From contig NVXU02000037.1 of the NCBI GenBank assembly GCA_002734065.2, positions 1 through 64,000 on the forward strand: 64,000 bases of DNA, given 5' to 3'. This DNA comes from Fluviicola sp. (GTDB lineage Bacteria; Bacteroidota; Bacteroidia; Flavobacteriales_D; Crocinitomicaceae). A program made the position numbers and the translations under genes. Under the pieces are notes generated by a model. The model was not told the DNA's origin and ran no database searches. It was given only the letters and a program-made list of their open reading frames with translations. Below, piece by piece: positions 26,130 through 34,286 of the stretch (the first letter of the stretch is position 1; each line of letters starts with the position of its first letter).

Positions 26130-27041
26130 TTAATCTGTTTCTATTCCAATGTATAGAAAATGCTTGATTTGTCGCTTAATTTTCTTTCCCAAAAAGGGTC
26201 TAAGCAGTAGGGTATAGAGGAAAAGCAAAATTGGCGCTACAAAAAATAATGCAAAATTCAGGTAGTAACGAAAGAATGAAATCCAAAAAGAGCGTTTTTT
26301 CCCTTGTGCTTCTTTCTTTTTGATGAGTTTAGCCCAAATATTGAATATTTTCTTCGCTTTATTCTCAATGAACAGAATGTTAACGTTGATTTTAGTGCCT
26401 TTTTTTTCGATTATTTGTTTTTGCAAGTCTTTAAAATCATTTTTCTGTATTGATTCGTTGAGAATCGCTCCGAAAAAAGATGCACCTTTGATATCTTCAT
26501 CAGAAATACCAGGCAATGGGAAAACGCCCCATTTTTTGGTCTTTTTTCCAGTCATCATCCAGTGAACGATACTCACAGCACTCAGCTGATTCGGTGCTCT
26601 ATCTGTCAAAGCAAGGTTTGCAATCATTTCTCCGCCGGCATCATGTATGTGTTTTACAACGCTAGTTTGAGAATTTAACCACATATTTCTTGCGCCAATA
26701 ACAGTCATTACTTTAGTCCCATTTACTCTTTTCTTAAAACTTTCTAATTGCAACAAAGAGGAAGTCGGCATTGATGGAGAAAGAAACCAAGGTTGATAAC
26801 CAAGAATAATTAAGTCATATTTTTCTTCTTTAAAGTGAATTTCTTTCAAAGAAATTGCTTCTTCCAGAACCGTTTCGGGCATTATATTGTAAAAACCATC
26901 AACCTTCCACGGAAATGCGAAAGATTGTTGAGCTTCTATTTTTATTCTGTCAATTTCACAATTCTTGATAGAGGAGAGGAAGTTGGACAGAATATCATCG
27001 AGTTGCCCGGATTGAGAATAGTTGATGGAGAGAATTTTCAT
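26130..27041 (-). CDS. darA: DarA, dialkylresorcinol condensing enzyme/aromatase
   Basis: The start at 27041 gives MKILSINYSQSGQLDDIL, a flavodoxin-like opening with the phosphate-binding SxSGQL loop. Further flavodoxin elements are LIILGYQPWFLSPSMP and VIGARNMW. The C-terminus carries a hydrophobic membrane helix (YYLNFALFFVAPILLFLYTLLLRPF), so the 303-residue protein is membrane-attached. DarA acts with DarB to form the aromatic resorcinol ring. Its ATG overlaps the HepT stop codon (TAATG), so its translation appears coupled to a toxin gene. Confidence 0.88.
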   Translation of the reverse strand: MKILSINYSQSGQLDDILSNFLSSIKNCEIDRIKIEAQQSFAFPWKVDGFYNIMPETVLEEAISLKEIHFKEEKYDLIILGYQPWFLSPSMPTSSLLQLESFKKRVNGTKVMTVIGARNMWLNSQTSVVKHIHDAGGEMIANLALTDRAPNQLSAVSIVHWMMTGKKTKKWGVFPLPGISDEDIKGASFFGAILNESIQKNDFKDLQKQIIEKKGTKINVNILFIENKAKKIFNIWAKLIKKKEAQGKKRSFWISFFRYYLNFALFFVAPILLFLYTLLLRPFLGKKIKRQIKHFLYIGIETD

Positions 27042-27388
27042 TACTTTTCCGTTAATAGTGCTTGAATTTGTGTCTTCAGTCTTGGAAGGTGATTGATTAG
27101 AATTGCCCAAATATTCTCATCAGAAATGTTGTCGTACGAATGAATAATCTGATTTCTTAAACCAATAATATTTTTTGCGTCGTCAATTTTAAGCAAAAAT
27201 GATTCATCTTGTTTAATAATTCTATTGACCGCTTCACCAATTATTTCGAGTTCCCTTTCAATTGCCCTCTTTAGCATGTTATTTTTTTTGTGCTCGCTAA
27301 AAATTTTTTGCTTATTGTCAAAGAAAGAATCAACTTCTTCGATTGCGGTATTAATGTCAAATAACCACTTGAGAATTCGTTCATCCAT
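27041..27388 (-). CDS. HepT-like ribonuclease toxin (DUF86)
   Basis: This 115-residue helical protein of the HEPN/DUF86 family has the catalytic Rx4H motif RNQIIHSY near its C-terminus. HepT is an RNase toxin neutralised by the MntA nucleotidyltransferase, which AMPylates it. The partner is encoded just upstream with an 8-base overlap. The gene's stop overlaps the darA start. All key residues are present, so the module should be active. Confidence 0.9.
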   Translation of the reverse strand: MDERILKWLFDINTAIEEVDSFFDNKQKIFSEHKKNNMLKRAIERELEIIGEAVNRIIKQDESFLLKIDDAKNIIGLRNQIIHSYDNISDENIWAILINHLPRLKTQIQALLTEK

Positions 27389-27680
27389 AAATCAATTCTT
27401 TACTTTTATTGATAGAATTAACAAGGTAGGGGTTAGAAAGAGTTTGCTCTTCCAATAAATCTACCTTCCTATTAAAAAGTTTTTGTAGGCTGCTCTTGAA
27501 AGCCGTATAGTTTAAAAAATAATTAGCAGGATTGATTTTATTGAATTTTACAAGTAAATCAACATCACTTTCTTTGGTCATTTCTCCCGTTGCGGCCGAA
27601 CCGAATAAACTGAGTGATTGAACCTTGTATTTTTCACAAAGAGCAATGATTTGTATTCTATGGATATCGATAAATGACAT
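27381..27680 (-). CDS. MntA-like nucleotidyltransferase antitoxin
   Basis: The 99-residue minimal nucleotidyltransferase has the signature GSx10DxD exactly (GSAATGEMTKESDVD). It is the antitoxin of the HepT/MntA module and inactivates HepT by transferring AMP to the tyrosine next to the catalytic His. A TATATTTG box lies four bases before the ATG, suggesting a leaderless transcript that would run through hepT into darA. Confidence 0.9.
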   Translation of the reverse strand: MSFIDIHRIQIIALCEKYKVQSLSLFGSAATGEMTKESDVDLLVKFNKINPANYFLNYTAFKSSLQKLFNRKVDLLEEQTLSNPYLVNSINKSKELIYG

Positions 27681-27684
27681 AAGA

Positions 27685-27692
27685 CAAATATA
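27685..27692 (-). promoter_or_regulatory. -7 box (TATATTTG) of the mntA-hepT-darA unit
   Basis: TATATTTG on the minus strand ends four bases upstream of the mntA ATG, the same near-leaderless spacing as at 2215 and 60184. Confidence 0.5.
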
Positions 27693-27712
27693 GCGAAAAA
27701 TAAGTTGAAAAG

Positions 27713-28171
27713 CTATAAACTAAGATGCTTTGATTCCTTCGCATATCTTTTCACAGCCCTGCTAGCCACATTACTCAATGAAGCAAAGTGCAATTTCACA
27801 AAACCTGCATCGGATTCAATTTTAGTGTTGTATTTTAAAATTTTCGGGCAATTTTCTTGAACTGCTAACCTTAAAAAGCGATAAGTTGCATTCTTTGCTT
27901 GCTGTGCAATCGCATTTTCCAATAAGGTTTTCCCTTCTTTAAAAATAGCGATTTTTTCTTTCGGTGTCTTCATGAATTGTGCTTTTTTCATAATCATTGC
28001 TCCCAAAAAAGCATCTTTATCCGTTGAGGGCTCTTCTGTTCTTAGTGAATTAATTTGCGCTTCAATCTTAACCAATGAATTGGATTCAAACACAGAAAAA
28101 TAGTTCGTTCTATCAATATGAGCTGTACTATTAAAGGCAATGAGTAAGAAAAGTATGCTTATGAATTTCAT
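27713..28171 (-). CDS. Secreted protein of the flexirubin region, unknown
   Basis: The start at 28171 gives a short signal peptide (MKFISILFLLIAFNSTAH). The mature 135 residues are helical and contain LGAMIMKKAQFMKTPKEKIAIFKEGKTLLENAIAQQAKNATYRFLRLAVQENCPKILKYN, a TPR-like pattern. It is 32 bases upstream of the antitoxin gene on the same strand. I recall similar proteins near darA in other flavobacteria; no role is known. Confidence 0.6.
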   Translation of the reverse strand: MKFISILFLLIAFNSTAHIDRTNYFSVFESNSLVKIEAQINSLRTEEPSTDKDAFLGAMIMKKAQFMKTPKEKIAIFKEGKTLLENAIAQQAKNATYRFLRLAVQENCPKILKYNTKIESDAGFVKLHFASLSNVASRAVKRYAKESKHLSL

Positions 28172-28236
28172 GTTGTGTTTTAGTTTCTTTACAAACATAC
28201 AATGATTTTGCCAATCTTCAAATTTTCAAATAATTA

Positions 28237-28317
28237 GACTATCGATATCAATCTCCAAATCTTCCAATCCCCCCCCAAAAAATTCCAAATTTTGGTCATT
28301 GAGCTTGTCGAAATGCC
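28237..28317. repeat. Dispersed intergenic motifs before the GT2 gene
   Basis: The intergenic stretch holds AATCTCCAAATC followed by CTTCCAATC (compare 2137-2156), a run of eight C, and the motif GGTCATTGAGCTTGTCGAAA (28294-28313). The reverse complement of that last motif (CTTCGACAAGCTCAATGACC type) recurs in altered form after dnaK (about 5441-5470). These are typical small dispersed repeats of Bacteroidota genomes. Confidence 0.45.
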
Positions 28318-28362
28318 AAATCCCATAAATTCTCCTATTTTTACAGTCTCTAAAAAACAAGC

Positions 28363-29511
28363 ATGCTTTCCAAAATAAAAGGCTGTATAATCGTACCGAC
28401 GTACAACAATGAAAAGACCATCAAAGATGTGCTTGAAAGAATCATAGGGGTCGTCGGAAGTGCTGTTGTCATTGTCGTTGATGATGGTTGCAAAGATTCT
28501 ACACCTGAAATTTTGGCATCCTTTGGAGAACGAATAACGCTTGTAAAAAACGAAGTCAACATTGGAAAGGGAATGGCACTTCGAAAAGGTTTTCGCAAGG
28601 CGATTGAGTTGGGGTTTGAAAATGCAATCACCATTGATTCTGATGGGCAGCATTTCCCAGAAGATATTCCATTGCTTGTTGCAGAGGCAGAAGAAAATCC
28701 TGGTGCATTGATTATGGGGTCCCGAAACATGGAGCAAGAAAGTGTTCCAGGGAAAAGTTCATTTGGTAACAAGTTCTCTAACTTCTGGTTCAAATTGGAA
28801 ACGTGGATTTCATTGCCTGACACTCAAACAGGTTTTCGTTTGTACCCACTTTCTCCAATGAAGAAGATGAAATTCTTCACCAAGAAATTTGAGTTTGAAA
28901 TAGAAGTGATTGTTAGGTTGGCATGGAGAAACGTGAAATTTGTTCCTGTGAAAGTCCGTGTTTTGTACGATATGGATGAGCGTGTTTCGCATTTTCGACC
29001 AGCCAGAGATTTTTTTAGAATCAGTGTTTTGAATTCTGTGCTTGTGCTTGGTGCATTGTTTTATTACTATCCCAAGAAATTATTCTCAATGGATACCTTG
29101 CGACTAATTAAGCACGAAGCGATAAAACCTGAAGAAACGAACCTTCGTAAAGCATCGTCGATTAGTTTTGGTGTTTTTATGGGCATCTTCCCGCTATGGG
29201 GTTTCCAATTATTAATCGGCATTCCTCTTGCGGTCATGATGAAGTTAAACAAAGTCTTATTCATCACTGCTGCAAATATTTCCATTCCTCCAATGATTCC
29301 ATTGATTGTGTACGGAAGTTTACTCGTTGGACAGTTTTTCGTTGCTGGAGAAGTCGATGGTTCTGCAATTTTTAATTATTCTCTCGATGATATAAAAACC
29401 AACGTGACGCAATACTTCATCGGTGCTGTATTGCTTTCTGTTTTCGCATTTGTGGCGGTTTTTAGTGCAAGTTTTATTCTTTTGAAGGTTTTTCGAAAGG
29501 AACCAAAGTAA
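28363..29511 (+). CDS. Family 2 glycosyltransferase fused to a DUF2062 membrane domain
   Basis: This is a 382-residue two-part protein. Residues 1-235 form a GT2 domain like dolichyl-phosphate sugar synthases (CIIVPTYNNEKTIKDVL, VVDDGCKDSTPEIL and the DxD region IDSDGQHFPEDIP). From about residue 250 a DUF2062 membrane domain follows (ISFGVFMGIFPLWGFQLLIGIPLAVMMKLN, then two to three helices). The GT2 probably moves a sugar or polyprenyl-phosphate sugar at the inner membrane. GT2 genes with DUF2062 occur in flexirubin clusters, so it may glycosylate a lipid carrier of the pigment; this is inference. Confidence 0.8.
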   Translation: MLSKIKGCIIVPTYNNEKTIKDVLERIIGVVGSAVVIVVDDGCKDSTPEILASFGERITLVKNEVNIGKGMALRKGFRKAIELGFENAITIDSDGQHFPEDIPLLVAEAEENPGALIMGSRNMEQESVPGKSSFGNKFSNFWFKLETWISLPDTQTGFRLYPLSPMKKMKFFTKKFEFEIEVIVRLAWRNVKFVPVKVRVLYDMDERVSHFRPARDFFRISVLNSVLVLGALFYYYPKKLFSMDTLRLIKHEAIKPEETNLRKASSISFGVFMGIFPLWGFQLLIGIPLAVMMKLNKVLFITAANISIPPMIPLIVYGSLLVGQFFVAGEVDGSAIFNYSLDDIKTNVTQYFIGAVLLSVFAFVAVFSASFILLKVFRKEPK

Positions 29512-29592
29512 TCGTAAAAGTTCAATTTTTTATGCAAGACTGACTTATTGACATAGTATTCACTTTGGCTTGATATTCGACTAGTTGAAAGA

Positions 29593-31329
29593 ATGGATAA
29601 AAACAAAGTTTCTATTAGCTGGGCATTAAAAGAATATGCTTGGCCTCGGAAGAATATTATTTTTTTAGGTCTCCTTCTAATTGTAGTTAAGAGTCTGTCA
29701 GGACTCGTAATGCCCTTTATTACTAAAGAATTAGTGGACGATGTTTTTCCAGAGAAAAATTTAGATAAGTTATATACTTTACTGATTTACCTATTTTCAG
29801 CGATTACTATTCAAGCAATTACTTCATTTACACTAACAAGAATATTGAGCGTTGAGGCACAAAAATTGATTTCAGAATTGAGAGCAAAAGTGCAACGAAA
29901 ATTATTAAAGTTGCCAATTAGTTTTTTTGACAATAATAAATCTGGGGCATTGGTTTCTAGAGTAATGACCGACGTTGAAGGGGTAAGAAATCTTGTTGGA
30001 ACAGGATTGGTGCAATTAATAGGAGGTTCGTTAACTTCCATTCTTGCCTTGGTATTATTGATAAAATTAAATGCAATGATGACATTGGTAGTTTTAGTTC
30101 CAGTTGCTATTTTTGCTATCGTAATGCTTAAAGCATTTAAATATATTCGTCCAATTTTTAAGAATAGAGGAAAAATCAATGCAGAAGTGACAGGTCGTTT
30201 AACAGAGACCCTTAATGGAGTTCGAGTTATTAAAGGCTTCAATGCTGAAAAGCAGGAAAGCCGTGTTTTTGAGAAAGGCGTCGATCGATTGTATCAAAAC
30301 GTAAAAAAGAGCCTGACAGCTACGGCATTAATTACAAGTTCTTCGACATTTCTGGTAGGAATTGCCTCAGCTGGAATTATGGGGCTTGGGGGGTATTATG
30401 TTATGAACGATAACATGACGACAGGAGAATTTTTTCAGTTTATATTTTTATTAGGACTGCTTGTTGCGCCCATCATTCAAATGAGTAATATCGGAAGTCA
30501 ATTAACAGAAGCATTGGCAGGGCTAGATAGAACTCAAGAATTGATGATGATGACAGAAGAAGATAATTCGGAAGTTAGAACGGTTATCCTCGATAAGATT
30601 GTAGGAGATGTAATTTTTGATGATGTCTCTTTTAGTTATGAAGAAAGCAAAGAAGTTTTACATAATGTCTCATTTAGTGCTCCTTCTGGGAGTGTAACAG
30701 CCTTGGTCGGATCTTCTGGTTCTGGAAAATCAACAATCGCAGGGTTGGCTGCAACCTTTTTGAATCCAAGTAAAGGTCATGTAACAATGGATGGTATAGA
30801 TTTGGCAACAGTAAACTTGAGTAGTTATCGAAGTTTATTAGGAGTTGTTTTACAAGATGATTTCTTGTATGAAGGTACAATCAAAGAGAATATTTTATTT
30901 CCTCGCCCAAATGCGAGTGAGGAAGAGCTAAAGTTGGCGGTTAAAGGAGCTTATGTAGATGAATTTACAGATAGGTTTGATGAAGGTTTAGAAACAGTTA
31001 TTGGCGAGCGAGGTGTGAAACTATCTGGTGGGCAAAAGCAACGAATTTCAATAGCTCGAGCGTTGTTAGCAGATCCAAAAATAATTATTTTAGATGAAGC
31101 AACTTCCAATTTAGATACAGAAAGTGAAGCATTTATTCAAAAAAGTTTATACTCCTTGATGAAGAATAGAACGACTTTTGTGATTGCCCATCGATTGAGT
31201 ACAATTCAACAAGCTGATCAAATTTTGGTTGTTGAAAATGGAGAAATTGTTGAGAGAGGTAAGCATGATGAATTATTAGCAAGGAAAGGACGATATTTCG
31301 AATTGTTCACTTACCAGAGCAGAATTTAA
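29593..31329 (+). CDS. MsbA-like ABC exporter
   Basis: This 578-residue half-transporter has six membrane helices fused to an ATPase. The membrane domain covers 1-320. The ATPase shows Walker A GSSGSGKST, Q-loop VVLQDDFLYEG, signature KLSGGQKQR, Walker B IIILDEATSNLD and the switch His in VIAHRLSTI. It works as a homodimer and exports lipid-like molecules. It lies between the GT2-DUF2062 and methyltransferase genes, which suggests that it flips a pigment-related or glycolipid intermediate. Confidence 0.9.
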   Translation: MDKNKVSISWALKEYAWPRKNIIFLGLLLIVVKSLSGLVMPFITKELVDDVFPEKNLDKLYTLLIYLFSAITIQAITSFTLTRILSVEAQKLISELRAKVQRKLLKLPISFFDNNKSGALVSRVMTDVEGVRNLVGTGLVQLIGGSLTSILALVLLIKLNAMMTLVVLVPVAIFAIVMLKAFKYIRPIFKNRGKINAEVTGRLTETLNGVRVIKGFNAEKQESRVFEKGVDRLYQNVKKSLTATALITSSSTFLVGIASAGIMGLGGYYVMNDNMTTGEFFQFIFLLGLLVAPIIQMSNIGSQLTEALAGLDRTQELMMMTEEDNSEVRTVILDKIVGDVIFDDVSFSYEESKEVLHNVSFSAPSGSVTALVGSSGSGKSTIAGLAATFLNPSKGHVTMDGIDLATVNLSSYRSLLGVVLQDDFLYEGTIKENILFPRPNASEEELKLAVKGAYVDEFTDRFDEGLETVIGERGVKLSGGQKQRISIARALLADPKIIILDEATSNLDTESEAFIQKSLYSLMKNRTTFVIAHRLSTIQQADQILVVENGEIVERGKHDELLARKGRYFELFTYQSRI

Positions 31330-31341
31330 CTTGTTCATACG

Positions 31342-32049
31342 ATGAGTGTTGAAGAGTCAAAACAACCTTGGCCAACGAAGGACGCGATGGAGCAAGTCTA
31401 TACCAATCATCTTTGGGGAGGAAAGGAATACGATTTTTACTCTGGAGAAGGTTCGTACGTTCCTGAGATTGTAAATCCGTACATTGATGTTTTGACTTCC
31501 TTTCTAACTTCTTTTGAAAGACCTCTCGTCGTTTGCGATTTAGGTTGCGGAGATTTTAATGTCGGTCAAGAATTAGTTAAATACACACAGAAATACATTG
31601 CGGTTGATATTGTTGCGGATTTAATCGAATACAACAAAACAAGATTCAAAGCGGAAAATTTAGAATTTCACTGTTTGGATATTGCAAAAGATGATTTGCC
31701 AGTTGCTGATTGTGCAATTGTGAGGCAAGTTCTGCAGCATTTATCGAATTCCGAAATTCAAAGCATCATTGGTAAGCTGTCAGATTATAAATACGTCATT
31801 TTAACGGAGCATCTGCCAGAAGAAGATTTTGTTCCTAACGCTGATATCATTTCAGGACAAGGAACGAGGTTGAAAAAGGGGAGTGGAGTTCTGTTGCTGG
31901 AAGCACCGTTTAATTTAAAGGTGAAAAATGAGAAAGAATTATTGTCTGTGAATGTGGATGATGGTAGAATAGTGACGGTGTTTTACGAGGTGAAACTTGA
32001 TGCAATTCAACCTCTTGTGAGAATACTAAAACAGGAAAGAGGAGGATGA
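31342..32049 (+). CDS. Class I SAM-dependent methyltransferase
   Basis: The 235-residue protein has methyltransferase motif I as VCDLGCGDFNVGQELV, an acidic loop binding the ribose (IAVDIVADLIEY) and CLDIAKDDLPVADCAIVRQVLQHL for motifs II/III. It starts 12 bases after the ABC exporter stop and is probably co-transcribed. The substrate is unknown. In the pigment context it could methylate the aromatic ring or chain, adding to the methyltransferases at 44091 and in the fused protein at 47051. Confidence 0.82.
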   Translation: MSVEESKQPWPTKDAMEQVYTNHLWGGKEYDFYSGEGSYVPEIVNPYIDVLTSFLTSFERPLVVCDLGCGDFNVGQELVKYTQKYIAVDIVADLIEYNKTRFKAENLEFHCLDIAKDDLPVADCAIVRQVLQHLSNSEIQSIIGKLSDYKYVILTEHLPEEDFVPNADIISGQGTRLKKGSGVLLLEAPFNLKVKNEKELLSVNVDDGRIVTVFYEVKLDAIQPLVRILKQERGG

Positions 32050-32058
32050 TGAGAGTTT

Positions 32059-32544
32059 TCATGGGCTTTTTTGTAAATTTTGCAAGTCAGATTTATCGTC
32101 ATCTAATTCCATGAAATGTTTAAGTAAAAAACGAGAATCTTCTATGGGGGCATTTTTGCTAATTGCAAGAGTAATATTCTTACCATTAATTACGATAGAT
32201 TTGACAAGATATTCTTCATGATTATTATGATTTAACTTTCCTTCGACTATATAATATTCGTACTCTGGTCTATCTGTTTTTGCGTATAGAATTATTTGCT
32301 TAAAGACAGGCTTATTTTTTTGGTTAATTTCATTGAAATCCGACTCCGTGTAAGCAAATCTAAAATCGCCATAGGTCAATGACTCGAATGGTAGCTTCCT
32401 GTTCGATATTGCTATGTACCCATCTTTTGATGAAGTAATATTGCTAACTGATAGAGAGCTAAAAGTTTTACAGGAAGTAAAAGTACCAACCAAAACTATC
32501 ACAAAAAGTATTTTTTTTACCATAAACTCCTCAAACAACTTCAT
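32059..32544 (-). CDS. Putative lipoprotein at the end of the aryl polyene operon
   Basis: Up to 161 residues with signal peptide VKKILFVIVLVGTFTSC and a lipobox Cys. Two starts are possible: 32544, whose ATG overlaps the dehydratase stop (ATGA), or 32523, which gives a standard signal peptide. The mature part is beta-rich (PEYEYYIVEGKLNHNNHEEYLVKSIVI). It is the last gene of the long minus-strand operon. An outer-membrane role alongside LolA is plausible, but no family was recognised. Confidence 0.55.
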   Translation of the reverse strand: MKLFEEFMVKKILFVIVLVGTFTSCKTFSSLSVSNITSSKDGYIAISNRKLPFESLTYGDFRFAYTESDFNEINQKNKPVFKQIILYAKTDRPEYEYYIVEGKLNHNNHEEYLVKSIVINGKNITLAISKNAPIEDSRFLLKHFMELDDDKSDLQNLQKSP

Positions 32545-32909
32545 TTATAAACCCCCACCATCTTCAAATAATTCACCTCCTCATCCTTAATGACTGCGCT
32601 AACCCTCCTACTTTCTGAATCTTCCACATCAGAAAACTTCAATTCTACCGTCACATCCGCATTATCTTCAGGATTCAATACTGCCAAAAACTTGCAACTT
32701 GGCATCGCTTCCATTTCTACATCTTTTTGCAAATGCTTAGCAATCAGTTCTTTTACAATATCCATTTGAGCAACGCCTGGAGTTACAGGATTGCCCAGAA
32801 AATGTCCTTTAAAAATCGGATGCTCTTTATTGATGTGAATGCTGAAAGTAACAGCATCTTCATTCTGTTCTTCTGAATTAATTCTGTAAAAGTCTGTTTT
32901 TCCTAACAT
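32541..32909 (-). CDS. FabZ/FabA-like 3-hydroxyacyl-ACP dehydratase
   Basis: The 122-residue hotdog-fold protein has H36 in HPIFKGHFLGNPVTPGVAQMDIVKEL, the conserved GHFxxxPxxPG motif of FabZ/FabA dehydratases. D50 stands at the place of the catalytic acid. It would remove water from the 3-hydroxyacyl-ACP formed by FabG, giving the polyene double bonds. It overlaps both neighbours by one or four bases. A second dehydratase-like protein is at 38957. Confidence 0.82.
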   Translation of the reverse strand: MLGKTDFYRINSEEQNEDAVTFSIHINKEHPIFKGHFLGNPVTPGVAQMDIVKELIAKHLQKDVEMEAMPSCKFLAVLNPEDNADVTVELKFSDVEDSESRRVSAVIKDEEVNYLKMVGVYK

Positions 32910-33532
32910 TAGAATTTTGTAAAAATGGTATTCGGAATGTCTTTGTCAAAGACAATATTAGTGAATTTATAGATGATTTTATCTTCTTCCGTCTCTTTTA
33001 GAGCTAATTGAGTCAGAGAAATCAGCTTTTTGTCAAAAATCATTTCTATCGAAGAGATGTATTTCGACATACGCGAACTTTTTGGTTTTAAAACCAATTT
33101 GTAGTTCTTTGTATTTTCATAGTAACTAATTGAGAATTCTTTTTCATTCAAAAAATCTCCATTGAATAATTGCAACATTAATCCTTGTACTTTCTTAACA
33201 ATTCTGTTAGAAGTGGAGCTGGTGTTTTCTTTGCCATTCTCCATCATGCGTACTTTCTTGCCGTCAATGAGGATGATTTGTTTCTTAGGAGAAAGGTGCT
33301 CCCAACGAATTTTGTTTTCTTTCTCATAGTGCATTTTTCCAGATGCTTTTTTTGCAGAATTAAACATGCTCGAATGAATTTCTTCGGTGAAATCACCTGA
33401 AATTGAGTTTGTTTTCTTCGCTTTTGCATTAATTAACTGCTTGCATTTCGCCAAATCCTTCACCTTAGAATAGGACTGAGCATTCGCTCCAAACGAGACG
33501 AATAAAAGTGCGAAAAATAAAATTTTAACCAT
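32909..33532 (-). CDS. LolA-like outer-membrane lipoprotein carrier
   Basis: The 207-residue periplasmic protein has a signal peptide (MVKILFFALLFVSFGANAQ) and a LolA/LolB fold pattern: ISGDFTEEIHSSMFNSAKKASGKMHYEKENKIRWEHLSPKKQIILIDGKKV, then NGDFLNEKEFSISYYEN. LolA-type proteins carry hydrophobic molecules across the periplasm; copies in aryl polyene and flexirubin clusters probably shuttle the pigment. It overlaps the deacetylase gene by eight bases. Confidence 0.85.
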   Translation of the reverse strand: MVKILFFALLFVSFGANAQSYSKVKDLAKCKQLINAKAKKTNSISGDFTEEIHSSMFNSAKKASGKMHYEKENKIRWEHLSPKKQIILIDGKKVRMMENGKENTSSTSNRIVKKVQGLMLQLFNGDFLNEKEFSISYYENTKNYKLVLKPKSSRMSKYISSIEMIFDKKLISLTQLALKETEEDKIIYKFTNIVFDKDIPNTIFTKF

Positions 33533-34286
33533 TTTGTAATTTCTTTATATCTATACTTGAAGCAAATAATATACCATTCGCTTTTGATTCTTGAATGTAG
33601 TCTTTTAAAACGGTTGTTGAGATGTCTAAATTATCGTGCAACAATACAATGTCACTCGCTTTTGTTTTGCTAATTAAGCGTTTTCTTAATTTATTTACGT
33701 CTTTGTTTATGGTGTCGTAACTCCTTAGTGACCAGCCGATTGAATGAAGGTTCATTTCTTTCAGTGCTCGTGCAAAATTAGGATTGGTATATCCAATAGG
33801 AGCTCTGAAAATAGGTATTCTTCTGCCTGTTAATTTCGTTAATGTTGCTTGTGATTTTGTCAATTCTTCTATCAGTTTTGCTGTAGAAAATAGGGCCATC
33901 ATGTTATTGTGCGTGTAAGTATGGTCTCCTATAAGGTGTCCTTCAGAAAGAATTCTCGCAATAATTTCAGGATGCTTTTCTGCTTTCTGCCCGATGACAA
34001 AAAAGATGGATTTTGCATTTTCTTCACGTAGAATATCTAAAATTTTGGGTGTGTTTACAGGGTCAGGTCCATCATCGAAAGTGAGTAAAACTTCTTTATT
34101 TTTTAGACGAATTAGTGATGGTAGAAAGTAATTCATTTTTAAAAAAAGAACTCCAAGCGTTAGTGTTACCAGAAAGGTTAGTGTGATAAAAATTAGAACG
34201 GGTAAAAAATAAATGGAGTCCAATAAAAGTACACATGTTAAAGTGATGAGTAGAGCATAAATCAATATGTTAATTCGATGCTTCAT
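33525..34286 (-). CDS. Polysaccharide deacetylase (NodB-like), membrane-anchored
   Basis: A 253-residue protein with two N-terminal helices (about 7-24 and 28-48) and a NodB domain. The catalytic base and metal Asp are D71-D72 in LLTFDDGPDPVNTP, and the metal His pair is H122 and H126 in GDHTYTHNNM. It removes N- or O-acetyl groups from a sugar facing the periplasm. A carbohydrate enzyme inside a pigment operon suggests a sugar-containing carrier or head group; see also the GT2 gene at 28363. It overlaps the CLF-like gene (ATGA). Confidence 0.85.
   Translation of the reverse strand: MKHRINILIYALLITLTCVLLLDSIYFLPVLIFITLTFLVTLTLGVLFLKMNYFLPSLIRLKNKEVLLTFDDGPDPVNTPKILDILREENAKSIFFVIGQKAEKHPEIIARILSEGHLIGDHTYTHNNMMALFSTAKLIEELTKSQATLTKLTGRRIPIFRAPIGYTNPNFARALKEMNLHSIGWSLRSYDTINKDVNKLRKRLISKTKASDIVLLHDNLDISTTVLKDYIQESKANGILFASSIDIKKLQNG

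Noticed and set aside
28234-28823. Overlapping minus-strand open frames opposite the glycosyltransferase gene
   Set aside because: They are antisense to clear GT2 motifs and have no recognisable protein features.
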